Notes: generated from the sequence alone by a model not told the origin. Shown: positions 1 to 8,790, numbered from the stretch's first letter. The stretch: DNA of 64,000 bases from VAZQ01 sp963817135 (GCA_963817135.1 CAWFNG010000010.1:62001-126000), one strand, 5' to 3'. Numbers and translations: made by a program.

Positions 1-80
1 GTTGGCCCGGCCGGCGTTCGGTGAGCCGGGGAACAATTCGAAAAAGGCGCACCGATGTCCAATAAGCTGCGTAACCTCGA

Positions 81-461
81 CTACGCAACCAGCTTGGCAC
101 GCAGACGCGTGAACTCCTGATCGGTGATCGATCCTGATTTCTTCAGCCGATCGAGCTTCTCGATTTCGTCGGCAACGCTGAAGCCGACCACCTGGCGCAA
201 CTCTTCGCGCGCCTGCTGCGCTTGCTGGCCACTTCGTTCCGCCATGCCTCTTGCCTGAGTGATCATGTACGCGAATATGCCAAGGTAGGGAAACACGATC
301 AGGGCTATCACCCAGATCGCCTTGACCCAGCCGGAGATGTCGTGACGACGGAACAGGTCGCTGAACACTGTGATGAGCAGCCAGAACCAGACGACGAACA
401 CGAATACCGCGAAGACGTCGGCTATGAAGTTGCGGAAAGTGAAGCCTTCTGCGAAGAACAT
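81..461 (-). CDS. Small membrane protein with PLDc_N and SHOCT domains
   Basis: 126 residues. Residues about 10-60 carry two hydrophobic segments of the phospholipase-D-nuclease N-terminal (PLDc_N) type, with an FRRHDISG turn between them and a VFPYLGIFAYMI second helix. The C-terminal 30 residues (EIEKLDRLKKSGSITDQEF and following) match a SHOCT motif, a short domain common at the C-termini of bacterial membrane proteins and thought to mediate oligomerisation or tethering. There is no catalytic PLD domain, so this is not a nuclease. Start ATG has a purine-rich AAAGGAGAG upstream. Function is unknown; the domain calls are from family knowledge. Confidence 0.85.
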   Translation of the reverse strand: MFFAEGFTFRNFIADVFAVFVFVVWFWLLITVFSDLFRRHDISGWVKAIWVIALIVFPYLGIFAYMITQARGMAERSGQQAQQAREELRQVVGFSVADEIEKLDRLKKSGSITDQEFTRLRAKLVA

Positions 462-521
462 TGCGACTCTCCTTTTGCCTCAACAACTAGTGGTCCGAAC
501 ATGCTAACGCGAGGCAGCGAG

Positions 522-1055
522 TCATCGCCCCCTGTTTCGCGCGTCGCGAGCGGCTTGCGCATTTTTCGTGGCTTGCGACACCCTGCCGATCTTGGCTGGA
601 GGTACCCTTGTTTGCCGCCGTCGACTCGGTAACTCTCGCATTCCTTCGCCGACGGTGTCGCCAGCCGGTGGGCGCGGAGGAAACTGCGCCGTACGACGCA
701 TGGCGAGGGCGCGCCGTGCCGCTTCGACATGCGCGGTCCGCGCCTCCAGCTTCTGCATGCGGCCGATCTCCTTGTTCAGGCGTTTCAGCGCCGCGGCGAA
801 CACCTGTTTGCGCTGCAACGGATGTTCAGCGGTGCCGGGAAAGCTACCGCCCCTCGGCGCTCCTTTACCGCGCGCTTCCCGGCGCTTCTCGCGCGCCAGA
901 GTACGCTCCCTGTCGCGCATGTCGCCAAGACGCTGGCGCAATTCCTTCAGCTCACCGAGCCCCGTGTCATATATCCGGGGGTGGTGACTGCGCAGGACCA
1001 TCTCATGCTCGTCATGGCTTAGGACGCTACGCTCGAACTTGCACGGTATGGACAT
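522..1055 (-). CDS. Conserved hypothetical protein, basic and helical
   Basis: 177 residues, rich in Arg and Lys. The N-terminus (MSIPCKFERSVLSHDEHEMV) is followed by a long charged helical stretch (residues about 32-120, KELRQRLGDMRDRERTLARE-type heptads) that looks like a coiled coil, and a tail that ends in SQATKNAQAARDARNR. I recognise this as a conserved hypothetical of Bradyrhizobium-type genomes, but know no function. No signal peptide or membrane segment. The basic charge and coiled coil would fit nucleic-acid or ribosome contact; that is inference only. The overlapping plus-strand open frames have no protein-like composition. Confidence 0.65.
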   Translation of the reverse strand: MSIPCKFERSVLSHDEHEMVLRSHHPRIYDTGLGELKELRQRLGDMRDRERTLAREKRREARGKGAPRGGSFPGTAEHPLQRKQVFAAALKRLNKEIGRMQKLEARTAHVEAARRALAMRRTAQFPPRPPAGDTVGEGMRELPSRRRQTRVPPAKIGRVSQATKNAQAARDARNRGR

Positions 1056-1221
1056 GGCGATCCTCGAATTTTACCTATGCCCTGTATCGCCATCGGCAGT
1101 TCGTGTCACGCGAAATAGCAGAAGATGCGGAAGAATTCGTGTCGTTCTTGACAGCTTTTAAAAAGTCCGGATTCAGCATCTAGCGGAAGGTTGTGTGTCT
1201 TCGTGCCAAACAGAGGTCCCC

Positions 1222-1434
1222 ATGCTTACGATTCCAATCAGAGTGCTCTTGCTTTTAGCAATGGCACTTCTTTCAGTTGCTCCCTCGTCCGCCCGTGAAG
1301 ACTACAAATGCTATGGCTCGTGCAAAGCACGTTGCGTCGCCAGATACGCGTGCGAAGAGCGTAATGCCGGCCGAAATTGTTTCACCAACTTCAATAAGTG
1401 CAGAACTTCTTGCTGGAGGATGTGTCGTCGCTAA
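1222..1434 (+). CDS. Small secreted Cys-rich peptide, hairpinin-like spacing
   Basis: 70 residues from ATG 1222 (an in-frame upstream start at 1195 would add nine residues in front of the signal peptide and is less likely). Residues 1-25 form a signal peptide ending in APSSARE. The mature part of about 45 residues is very basic and has eight cysteines spaced C-x3-C-x3-C-x5-C-x8-C-x6-C-x3-C-x3-C. Two C-x3-C pairs facing each other is the pattern of disulfide-stapled helical hairpins (alpha-hairpinin-like). I do not recognise a named family. Periplasmic or exported; the role, for example antimicrobial or envelope peptide, is unknown. Confidence 0.6.
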   Translation: MLTIPIRVLLLLAMALLSVAPSSAREDYKCYGSCKARCVARYACEERNAGRNCFTNFNKCRTSCWRMCRR

Positions 1435-1542
1435 AACCGGTTTCTGTCGCGTTCTTGAAGCGGCGCTCTGATTTGCCAAACTTGCTCGATGCAAAAAGCC
1501 GTCAACGTTGTCCTTCAAACTCCAACAACTCGCCCTACACCG

Positions 1543-4293
1543 ATGAGCACCGCAGCTAACGCCAATCCCGCAGCCGACGCCACCGCCTGGCACGGTATGA
1601 CCGTGGACGAGGTCGTGAAGCGTCTCGCTACCGACATCGGAAAGGGCCTCGATGCGGCCGAAGCCGCGAACCGCCTGCAACAGTATGGGCCGAACCGGTT
1701 GCCGGAAGGCAAGAAGCGGGGACCGTTCATGCGGTTCCTCTCTCAGTTCAACAATGTCCTCGTTTATGTCCTGCTCGGCGCCGGCTTCACCAAGCTGATG
1801 CTCAACCTGTGGGTCGATGCAGCGATCATCTTCGGCGTGGTCATCCTCAACGCGCTGCTCGGCTTCATTCAGGAGGGCAAGGCCGAGAAGGCGCTGGAAT
1901 CGATCCGCAACATGCTGTCCGCCGAGGCGCGGACCCTGCGCGGCGGCGAGGCGCGCATGATTGCCGCGGAAGAGCTTGTGCCGGGCGATATCGTGCTCCT
2001 TGAGTTGGGGGACAAGATTCCCGCGGACCTGCGCCTCGCCGATGCGAAGAACCTGCGCACCGAGGAGGCGGCGCTCACCGGCGAGTTGGTACCGGCCGAC
2101 AAGAGCACAGATTCGGTTTCCACCAACGCGACGGTCGGGGATCGGGAATGCATGGCGTTCTCCGGAACCATGGTCGTGTCTGGTCGTGCAACGGGTGTCG
2201 TCGTTGCCACGGGCAGCGAGACGGAGCTTGGCCGCATCAATCAACTGCTCGCCGGCGTGAGCGCGCTCGAGACGCCGCTTCTGCGCCAGATCAAGAAGTT
2301 CGGCTACGCCATCACCGCCGTCATTGCTGTCGTTGGCGCCCTGGTCTTCGCCTACGGCAAGTGGGTGAAGGGAATGGATTTCGTTGAACTGTTTCAGGCG
2401 GTGGTGGGTATCGCCGTATCGGTCATCCCGGAGGGGTTGCCCGCGATCATCACCATCACGCTCGCGATCGGCGTGCAACGCATGGCCCAGCGCAACGCCA
2501 TCATCCGGCGCCTCCCCGCGGTCGAGACGTTGGGCTCGGTATCGCGCATCTGCTCCGACAAGACCGGCACGCTCACGCTCATGGAAATGATGGTGGTGTC
2601 CGCCGTCACCGCCGAAGCGGCGTATCAGGTCACCGGCAACGGCTATGCGCCGGAGGGCGAGGTCAAGAAGGATGGAAAGCCCGCGGGCAAGGAGCCGGTG
2701 CTGGCTCTCATGGGGCGCGTCTCCATGCTCTGCAACGACGCGGAGCTGTTCGAGGAGGATGGCACCTGGAAGGTGGAAGGCGATCCGACCGAGGGGGCGC
2801 TCTATCCGTTCGCAAGGAAGCTCGGCATGGACCGGCAGACCGAGCAGGCTGCCTCTCCGCGGATCGACGCCATCCCGTTCGAGTCGGAGCACAAGTTCAT
2901 GGCGACGCTCCACAAGTCCGCGGACGGCAAGGAGTTTCTTTTCGTCAAGGGCGCGCCCGAAGTCATCCTTGAGCACTGCGATCGACAGCAGACCGCCGGC
3001 GGCGAGCCGAAGTCGCTCGATCACGCGCGCTTTATGAGCGCCTCTGACAAGCTCGCCGGCCAGGGCGAACGCGTGCTGGCGCTCGCGTGGCTTCAGAATC
3101 CGGGCGTGAAGACAGGCAGCCTCGCTCCGGCCGACCTGCCGAAAAACCTGGTCCTGCTCGGTCTGATCGGCCTGCTCGACCCGCCGCGCAAGGAGGCGAT
3201 CGAGGCGGTCAAGGAATGTCATGGCGGCGGTATCCGCGTGACCATGATCACCGGAGATCACAAGATCACCGCCGCGGCGATCGCCAAGATGCTCGACATC
3301 GGCGACGGAAAGACGGCGATCGCCGGCGCCGAGATCGAGGAGATGAACGAGACGACTTTGCAGGAGAAAGTTCGCAGCGTTGACGTATTCGCGCGCGCGA
3401 GCCCCGAGCACAAGCTCCGCCTGGTGAAGGCAATCCAAGCCAACAGGCAGATCGTGGCGATGACCGGCGACGGCGTGAACGACGCTCCCGCCCTGAAAAA
3501 GGCCGACATCGGCGTCGCCATGGGGATCAAGGGCACCGAGGTCACCAAGGAAGCCGCCGGAATGATCCTGGCCGACGACAATTTCGCCTCGATCACGGCC
3601 GCGGTGAAGGAAGGGCGCACCGTCTACAACAACATCGAGAAGGCCATCCTCTTCATGTTGCCGACCAACGTCGCGCAGGCGCTGGTCATCATGGTGGCGA
3701 TCTTCTTCGGCTTCACCATGCCGATCACCGCGCCGCAGGTGCTCTGGGTCAACATGGTAACCTCCGTTGCGTTGGGCTTGGTCATCTCGTTCGAGCCGCA
3801 CGAGCTTGATGTGATGGACCGGCCGCCGCGCGCGGTGGACCGGCCGATCCTGACCGGCTTCGGGATCTGGCGCGTGGTCTTCGTCGGCCTGGCCCTGCTC
3901 GCAGTCACGCTCTCGGCATTCTTCTGGATGAAGTCGCAAGGCGCTTCGGACCAGCTCGCCCGGACGGTTGCGGTCAACATGATCACCATCGGCCAGGTGT
4001 TCTATCTCCTGAACAGCCGCTACCTGCTCGACTCGTCGCTCTCGCTAAGGGCGCACCTCGGCAACAAGTACCTGCCGCTCGGCATCGGCGCGGTCGTGGT
4101 GCTTCAGCTTTTGTTCACTTACGCGCCGCCGCTGCAAAGACTGTTCGACAACGAGGCGATCCCGCTGCGGGTCTGGCCCTGGCTTTTGCTGGGCGGATTG
4201 GTTTTCTTCCTCCTCGTGGAGGCGGAGAAGCTGATCATTCGCTCGTCGGGCTCTCTGCGCAGGGCCGTTACTGCGGTGGAAGCCGGGGCGTGA
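1543..4293 (+). CDS. P-type cation-transporting ATPase (P2, Ca2+/Na+-like)
   Basis: 916 residues from ATG 1543; an in-frame ATG at 1489 would add 18 residues. An N-terminal cation-ATPase domain (AWHGMTVDEVVKRL) is followed by the actuator domain (TGE in ALTGELVPADK), the PEGLP membrane motif typical of P2 pumps, the phosphorylation site SDKTGTLT (Asp about residue 339), the nucleotide domain with KGAPE, and the hinge MTGDGVNDAPALKKADIG. A C-terminal cation-ATPase region holds the last membrane helices. The family exports Ca2+ or monovalent cations, or acts as a SERCA-like pump; the substrate cannot be fixed here. Odd point: after DKTGTLT the usual xN is LM, so the conserved Asn is lost. Confidence 0.93.
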   Translation: MSTAANANPAADATAWHGMTVDEVVKRLATDIGKGLDAAEAANRLQQYGPNRLPEGKKRGPFMRFLSQFNNVLVYVLLGAGFTKLMLNLWVDAAIIFGVVILNALLGFIQEGKAEKALESIRNMLSAEARTLRGGEARMIAAEELVPGDIVLLELGDKIPADLRLADAKNLRTEEAALTGELVPADKSTDSVSTNATVGDRECMAFSGTMVVSGRATGVVVATGSETELGRINQLLAGVSALETPLLRQIKKFGYAITAVIAVVGALVFAYGKWVKGMDFVELFQAVVGIAVSVIPEGLPAIITITLAIGVQRMAQRNAIIRRLPAVETLGSVSRICSDKTGTLTLMEMMVVSAVTAEAAYQVTGNGYAPEGEVKKDGKPAGKEPVLALMGRVSMLCNDAELFEEDGTWKVEGDPTEGALYPFARKLGMDRQTEQAASPRIDAIPFESEHKFMATLHKSADGKEFLFVKGAPEVILEHCDRQQTAGGEPKSLDHARFMSASDKLAGQGERVLALAWLQNPGVKTGSLAPADLPKNLVLLGLIGLLDPPRKEAIEAVKECHGGGIRVTMITGDHKITAAAIAKMLDIGDGKTAIAGAEIEEMNETTLQEKVRSVDVFARASPEHKLRLVKAIQANRQIVAMTGDGVNDAPALKKADIGVAMGIKGTEVTKEAAGMILADDNFASITAAVKEGRTVYNNIEKAILFMLPTNVAQALVIMVAIFFGFTMPITAPQVLWVNMVTSVALGLVISFEPHELDVMDRPPRAVDRPILTGFGIWRVVFVGLALLAVTLSAFFWMKSQGASDQLARTVAVNMITIGQVFYLLNSRYLLDSSLSLRAHLGNKYLPLGIGAVVVLQLLFTYAPPLQRLFDNEAIPLRVWPWLLLGGLVFFLLVEAEKLIIRSSGSLRRAVTAVEAGA

Positions 4294-4315
4294 ACCCTGA
4301 GACTGCGCAGCCTTG

Positions 4316-4879
4316 CTAATTTGCGGTGCGCTTATCGGTCTGGCGGGGCCAGAATGCCATGCCAAGTCCAATCACGAATATTGCGGCCAAAACCAGAAAG
4401 AGTGCGGACTGCTTGAACCATACGATCGCCGGCACGGCGAGCGCCAACGCGAGGCCCAGAAAGCAAATTTGCAGGGACAGCAGATTGACTCCGGCAAGAA
4501 AAGTGCCGAGCGCGAGCAGCGTCAAAAGCACCAGGCCGGTGGCGGACGCGGGCAGCATTTTCTGAACGCCGGACAACAGCACGATGTTCATTGTGACCAA
4601 AATGGCGACCCAATGGAGCGCCTGCGTCCACATCAGCCGAAAGCGAGCTTGCCTGTCCTGCGCATTTTCCCATTCCGTTACGACGCAGAGAACCCCCGTC
4701 GCCAGCGCCAAGAACTCCCAATAGCCGACGAGAGGCTGGTGCGAAATGTTCGAGTAGGCCACGCCGGAAACTGCCAGTGTGAGCACGGCGATGTACGGCA
4801 ACTTCCGCAGCAAAAGTTCTGCGCTGCGGGAACGAAGGGATATCTCGTCTGCATTTTTCGTCAATTCGGGTTCACTCAT
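4316..4879 (-). CDS. Multi-pass inner-membrane protein, unknown
   Basis: 187 residues from ATG 4879, chosen because GGAGGG lies just upstream and because the longer frame to 5002 runs into the end of ppk2 with non-protein-like Arg-rich sequence. About five or six hydrophobic helices (LPYIAVLTLAVSGVAY, YWEFLALATGVLCVV, ALHWVAILVTMNIVLL, a long one around GLVLLTLLALGTFLAGVNLL, and ALFLVLAAIFVIGLGMAFW). No recognised domain. It lies 40 nt downstream of ppk2 on the same strand and may be co-transcribed with it. Function unknown. Confidence 0.75.
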   Translation of the reverse strand: MSEPELTKNADEISLRSRSAELLLRKLPYIAVLTLAVSGVAYSNISHQPLVGYWEFLALATGVLCVVTEWENAQDRQARFRLMWTQALHWVAILVTMNIVLLSGVQKMLPASATGLVLLTLLALGTFLAGVNLLSLQICFLGLALALAVPAIVWFKQSALFLVLAAIFVIGLGMAFWPRQTDKRTAN

Positions 4880-4919
4880 CGAAATCCCTCCTTCAGGATG
4901 CACGCACGTCCCGATCGAG

Positions 4920-5822
4920 CTACTTCGCACGGGCAAGCGCCGCCCGCGCTGCAGCGAGCTCCTTCTTCTTTGCCGCATCGATCTTCGGGTAGCTGAGGTC
5001 AAGCCTCTCCACCGCTTCTACGATCGCGGCGGCGACGACAAGCCGGGTGAACCATTTGTTGTCGGCGGGAACGACGAACCACGGCGCGTGCTGCGTGGCG
5101 GTGGTGCGGATCGCTTGCTCGAACGCGTGCATGTAGTCGCTCCAGAAGCCACGCTCGCGGATGTCGGCGGCAGAGAACTTCCAGTGCTTCTGCGGCCGCT
5201 CGAGGCGCTGCATGAAGCGCTTCTTCTGCTCCGCGCGTGAGACGTGCAAAAAGAACTTGAGGATGATCGTTCCCTGCCGGGTGAGGTAGTCCTCGAAATG
5301 CGCGATGTCGGCAAGCCGGTCATCCCAGATCTGTTTGCCAAGGCTCTGCGGAGGCAGCCTCTGCCGCGTGAGAATCTCGTCGTGCACGCGCACGACCAGC
5401 ACTTCCTCGTAGTAGGAGCGGTTGAAGATGCCGATGCGCCCGCGTTCCGGCAGACACTTGGCGTAGCGCCACATGAAGTCGTGGTCGAGGTCCTCCCGCG
5501 AGGGCTGCTTGAACGAGAACACCTGGCACCCCTGCGGATTGACGCCCGACATGACGTGCTTGATGGTGCCGTCCTTGCCGGCCGCATCCATCGCCTGGAA
5601 AATGAGCAGCAACGACCAGCTATCCTGTGCGTAGAGCATGTCCTGCTCCTCCGCGAGCCACTCGGTGCCGCGCGCGAGCAGCTCGGCTGCCTCGCCTTTG
5701 TCCAGCTGAAGGCCGCAAGTGTCTGCCGGATCGAAGCGCTTCAGACGGAAGCCTTTGCCCTTGTTGATACGGAATGGATCAACGTATTTCTGGATGCGGT
5801 CGAGTATCTCTCGTCTCGCCAT
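4920..5822 (-). CDS. ppk2: Polyphosphate kinase 2 family protein
   Basis: 300 residues, normal for a single-domain PPK2. Walker A is AMDAAGKDGT (residue about 77), followed by HVMSGVNPQG and SFKQPS, then the lid region with FNRSYYEEVL and the Walker B-like FFLHVSRAEQKKRF. These are the family's hallmarks. PPK2 enzymes transfer phosphate between polyphosphate and nucleoside mono- or diphosphates in the cytoplasm, so the product likely regenerates ADP/ATP or GTP from polyphosphate. The single domain and the sequence pattern suggest the broad-range class rather than a two-domain AMP-specific class; class assignment is inference. The promoter must lie at the edge of the double-hairpin repeat that starts 31 nt upstream. 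Confidence 0.93.
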   Translation of the reverse strand: MARREILDRIQKYVDPFRINKGKGFRLKRFDPADTCGLQLDKGEAAELLARGTEWLAEEQDMLYAQDSWSLLLIFQAMDAAGKDGTIKHVMSGVNPQGCQVFSFKQPSREDLDHDFMWRYAKCLPERGRIGIFNRSYYEEVLVVRVHDEILTRQRLPPQSLGKQIWDDRLADIAHFEDYLTRQGTIILKFFLHVSRAEQKKRFMQRLERPQKHWKFSAADIRERGFWSDYMHAFEQAIRTTATQHAPWFVVPADNKWFTRLVVAAAIVEAVERLDLSYPKIDAAKKKELAAARAALARAK

Positions 5823-5853
5823 GGCGCAGCTCCGCTTTGTTGAGGCGCAGCCC

Positions 5854-6021
5854 CTAGTGCGGTGAATTTGAAGTTCCTATCATTACGGGCCGCAAGCTCG
5901 TTTAGGAACTTCAAATTCAAAAACCGCACTAGAATCATAACGTTGCTAGTGGTCCTTAGATTCCGAAGTTCGCGCCTGAACGTGACGCGAGCACTGGCGA
6001 ACTTCGGAATCAGACCACTAG
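5854..6021. repeat. Bipartite double-hairpin element, copy 1
   Basis: 168 nt made of two long palindromes that each begin CTAGTG and end CACTAG, separated by the 13-nt spacer AATCATAACGTTG. Hairpin 1 (5854-5932) pairs CTAGTGCGGT with ACCGCACTAG and GAATTTGAAGTTCCTA with TAGGAACTTCAAATTC, leaving an AAAA bulge on the 3' side. Hairpin 2 (5946-6021) pairs CTAGTGGTC with GACCACTAG and GATTCCGAAGTTCGC with GCGAACTTCGGAATC. Related copies are at 8791-8957 (inverted) and 16773-16939. It occupies most of the 321-nt gap between ppk2 and the GntP permease. The rest of that gap (6022-6143) shows nothing I recognise. Confidence 0.9.
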
Positions 6022-6143
6022 TTGGGGCGGCCACCCGCATCGATCATGCTTGCACCGAATTTATCCCTTCGGAAGTGGAAATGCGGTTTGCGGCATCGGC
6101 CTCATCGAGCGGCTATGACTACCGCGTGGAAAGCATAGCCGCC

Positions 6144-7598
6144 TCAGAACGATCCCAATGTCGAGCCCAGCGCAATCACCGCAGCAAGGGCGATAAGCGC
6201 GCCGACAATCCCGACGATGACGATGTCGCGGTAGCTCTCGCGATGAGTCATTCCGCAGACCGCGAGCAGCGTCACGACGGCGCCGTTGTGCGGCAGGCTG
6301 TCGAGAGTGCCTGAGCCGATCACAGCCACGCGATGCATCACCGCCGGATCGATCCCGTGCTCCGCGGCGACGCTCATGTAGGTGCCGCCCAGCGCATCAA
6401 GCGCGATTGTCAGCCCGCCTGACGCCGAGCCGGTGAGTGCTGCGAGCACGTTGGTCGCAGTTGCCAGCGAGACGAGCGGCCCGCCGCCGATCGACAGCAC
6501 CCAGTCGCGCACCGTTGCAAAGGCCGGCAGCGCCGCAACCACGGCGCCGAAGCCGACGAGGCTGGCAACGCTCAAGACCGGCAGCACGGAAGCGTTGGCG
6601 CCGGCATCCATGCTCTCGCGCAATGCGCAGAGGCGCTCATAGTTGATGGCGACGAGCGTCGCGGTGGCGGCGGCGAGCGCCACCGCCACCGACCAGACGC
6701 CGGCAACGCCGGCAAGCGAAGTGCCGCCCCAGCGCTCCTCGGCGAGAAAGGAAAAGTCCAGCCGGGGGAGAATGAAGAACGCCATCAGCAGATTCACGCT
6801 CACCACGACGATGAGGGGCAGCACGGCGTAAACAATCGGCGGCGCCGCATCGCTGTGGCGGCCACGGGGAATCTCGGCAGGATCGAACTCGCGCGCGGCG
6901 GTGGCGCGCTCGCGGATGAACTCGTCGTCCGCGGCCACATTGATTGCAGTGTCCGCGGCAGCGCCGTAGCCCTCACCGGCTCGCCGGGCGAGAGTCTCGG
7001 CGCGGCCGAGCCACCACAGGCCGAAGCCGAGCATGATGCCCGATGCGATGATTCCGAGCCCCGGTGCGGCAAACGGCGTCGTTCCGAAGTACGGCATGGG
7101 GATGGCGTTCTGGATCGAAGGCGTTCCCGGAAGGGCCGACATGGTGAAGGTGGAAGTGCCGAGCGCGATCGCCGCCGGCATCAGGCGGCGTGGGATATCG
7201 GCGGCGCGAAACAGCGCGTGCGCCATGGGCGCCAACACGAAGAATGCAACAAACAGGCTGACCCCGCCGTAAGTGACAAGCGCTCCGGCGAGCACCACCG
7301 CAAGCACCGCTCGCCGCGGTCCCAGGCGCTCGCTCATCCAGCGCGCGATGGCCTGCACCGACCCGCTGTCGTCCATGAGCTTGCCGAACAGCGCACCGAG
7401 CAGGAACAGGGGAAAGAATTGCGCCACAAATTGCGCCGCGCTGACCATGAAGGTCTGCGTCCAATGCGCAAGCAGTGGCTCGCGCGAGAAAGCCGCAGCG
7501 ACCAGGGCCGCCGCGGGAGCCAGCAACAGCACGCTCCAGCCTTTGTAGGCGAGCCAGATCAGAAGGCCGAGGGCGAGAACGATGCCGACGAGGCCCAT
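6144..7598 (-). CDS. GntP-family permease (carboxylate/H+ symporter-like)
   Basis: 484 residues with about 12-14 membrane helices. The GntP signatures are visible: an N-terminal GLVGIVLALGLLIWLAYKG, the central GTSTFTMSALPGTPSIQNAI loop, and the C-terminal GSASGGLTIAL and IGSGTLDSLPHNGAVVTLL loops. GntP proteins import gluconate or other small hydroxy acids with protons; members with this PGTPSIQN loop often move other short organic acids, so the substrate is left open. The start ATG lies only 3 nt after the stop of the patatin gene upstream, so the two form an operon (patatin first). Confidence 0.88.
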   Translation of the reverse strand: MGLVGIVLALGLLIWLAYKGWSVLLLAPAAALVAAAFSREPLLAHWTQTFMVSAAQFVAQFFPLFLLGALFGKLMDDSGSVQAIARWMSERLGPRRAVLAVVLAGALVTYGGVSLFVAFFVLAPMAHALFRAADIPRRLMPAAIALGTSTFTMSALPGTPSIQNAIPMPYFGTTPFAAPGLGIIASGIMLGFGLWWLGRAETLARRAGEGYGAAADTAINVAADDEFIRERATAAREFDPAEIPRGRHSDAAPPIVYAVLPLIVVVSVNLLMAFFILPRLDFSFLAEERWGGTSLAGVAGVWSVAVALAAATATLVAINYERLCALRESMDAGANASVLPVLSVASLVGFGAVVAALPAFATVRDWVLSIGGGPLVSLATATNVLAALTGSASGGLTIALDALGGTYMSVAAEHGIDPAVMHRVAVIGSGTLDSLPHNGAVVTLLAVCGMTHRESYRDIVIVGIVGALIALAAVIALGSTLGSF

Positions 7599-7601
7599 CG
7601 G

Positions 7602-8663
7602 TCAGACATTATCCAGGAGCGAGTCGATGTCGAAGGTCGAGCGGCGGCCCAAATCCTGCGCATGCTCATTCAGGAACGTGTGGGCGCAACGGCGGCCTTC
7701 GTCGCGCAGCATGCAAAAGAATTCCCATTCCGCGTTGAGCTTCGAGGAGTAGCCGAGCTCGGTCATCATGTCGCTGGCAATGCGGTGGATGCGCATTCCC
7801 GCCCAGCGCGCGCCCTCGCAATCGCCGGTATTGGCGACCTGCCGCAGAACTGCAATCAGCCGCAGCTCTTTCAGCAACGGCGAGTTGAACGAGACCTCGT
7901 TCAAGCGGTCGAGAATCTCGCGGGCCGAACGCGGCGTGCCCGGCCGCTCGACCGGATTGACCTGCACCAGGAGCGTATCGCTTGACGCGCATTCGCGTAT
8001 CAATGGCGTGATGGTCGGATTTCCCACGTACCCGCCGTCCCAATAGGCGTCGCCGTCGATTTCAATCGCCTGAAACAGGGTCGGCAGGCAGGCCGAGGCG
8101 AGCAACGCGTCGGGGGTGAGATCGGCGTTGCGGAACACGCGGCCGCGGCCGGTGCGCACATTCGTGGCGGTTACGAACAGGCGGATCGGCGAATGTTCGA
8201 GCCGCGCAAAGTCGACGCATTCAGCCAAGATGTCGCGCATGGGGTTGGCACCGCGCGGGTTGAGGTCATAGGGCGAGAACACGCGCGCGGCGATATCGAG
8301 GGCGAGGAAAATGGGCGAGGTGTCCATCGTCCACCGTCCCATCAGGATGTCCAGCGGAGTTCGCTGAAACGGGCTGAACCTGGCGGCGTGTGCGACGCGA
8401 CGCCAGAAATCCTCCAGCGCGGTTTTGGCGCCCTGGAAGCCGCCCAGCGCATGACCGTGCGCCAGCACGGCGGCGTTCATGGCGCCGGCGGAGGTGCCCG
8501 AAATGCCCTCTATCTGCAGCTGCGGTTCTTCGAGCAGCCGGTCCAGCACGCCCCAGGTGAAGGCGCCATGCGCCCCGCCGCCTTGCAGGGCCAGGTCGAC
8601 TAGAATTGGGCTGCGGTCGGGCTTTGCCGCGGCATTCGACGAAGCGTCAGACATTTCACTCAT
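7602..8663 (-). CDS. Patatin-like phospholipase
   Basis: 353 residues. The patatin motifs are in order: the oxyanion loop GGGAHGAFTWG (residue about 30), the nucleophile elbow GISGTSAGAMNA (GxSxG, Ser about 60) and the catalytic Asp in YWDGGYVGNP (about 210). These enzymes are Ser-Asp dyad acyl hydrolases acting on phospholipids, in bacteria either intracellular or secreted as effectors; no signal peptide is seen here. It is the first gene of a two-gene unit with the GntP permease. An Asp/Ser-rich N-terminal leader of about 20 residues precedes the domain. About 130 nt of unannotated sequence separates it from the repeat upstream. Confidence 0.9.
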   Translation of the reverse strand: MSEMSDASSNAAAKPDRSPILVDLALQGGGAHGAFTWGVLDRLLEEPQLQIEGISGTSAGAMNAAVLAHGHALGGFQGAKTALEDFWRRVAHAARFSPFQRTPLDILMGRWTMDTSPIFLALDIAARVFSPYDLNPRGANPMRDILAECVDFARLEHSPIRLFVTATNVRTGRGRVFRNADLTPDALLASACLPTLFQAIEIDGDAYWDGGYVGNPTITPLIRECASSDTLLVQVNPVERPGTPRSAREILDRLNEVSFNSPLLKELRLIAVLRQVANTGDCEGARWAGMRIHRIASDMMTELGYSSKLNAEWEFFCMLRDEGRRCAHTFLNEHAQDLGRRSTFDIDSLLDNV

Positions 8664-8790
8664 GGGGACCGATCAATCATTTCGGGCAAGAAGCGAATGG
8701 CAGCGAGTGTCACGCGGCTGGTAAAGCATAGACGTGCGTCAAGACGGGATTATGATCTACTCCAGCGCGCAAGAAACCGATAGCCCGAGC

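Noticed and set aside
488..500. CTAGTGGTCCGAA resembling the end of a double-hairpin element
   Set aside because: Only about ten bases match and no second arm or spacer is found, so a relic cannot be claimed.
1273..3939. Long minus-strand open frame of 888 codons opposite the P-type ATPase
   Set aside because: It is rich in His/Arg/Asp with no domain and exists because of the high GC third positions of the ATPase gene; the ATPase motifs are clear.
5862..6314. 150-codon plus-strand frame across the first double-hairpin element
   Set aside because: It is made of hairpin repeat sequence and antisense of the GntP gene, and does not resemble a protein.
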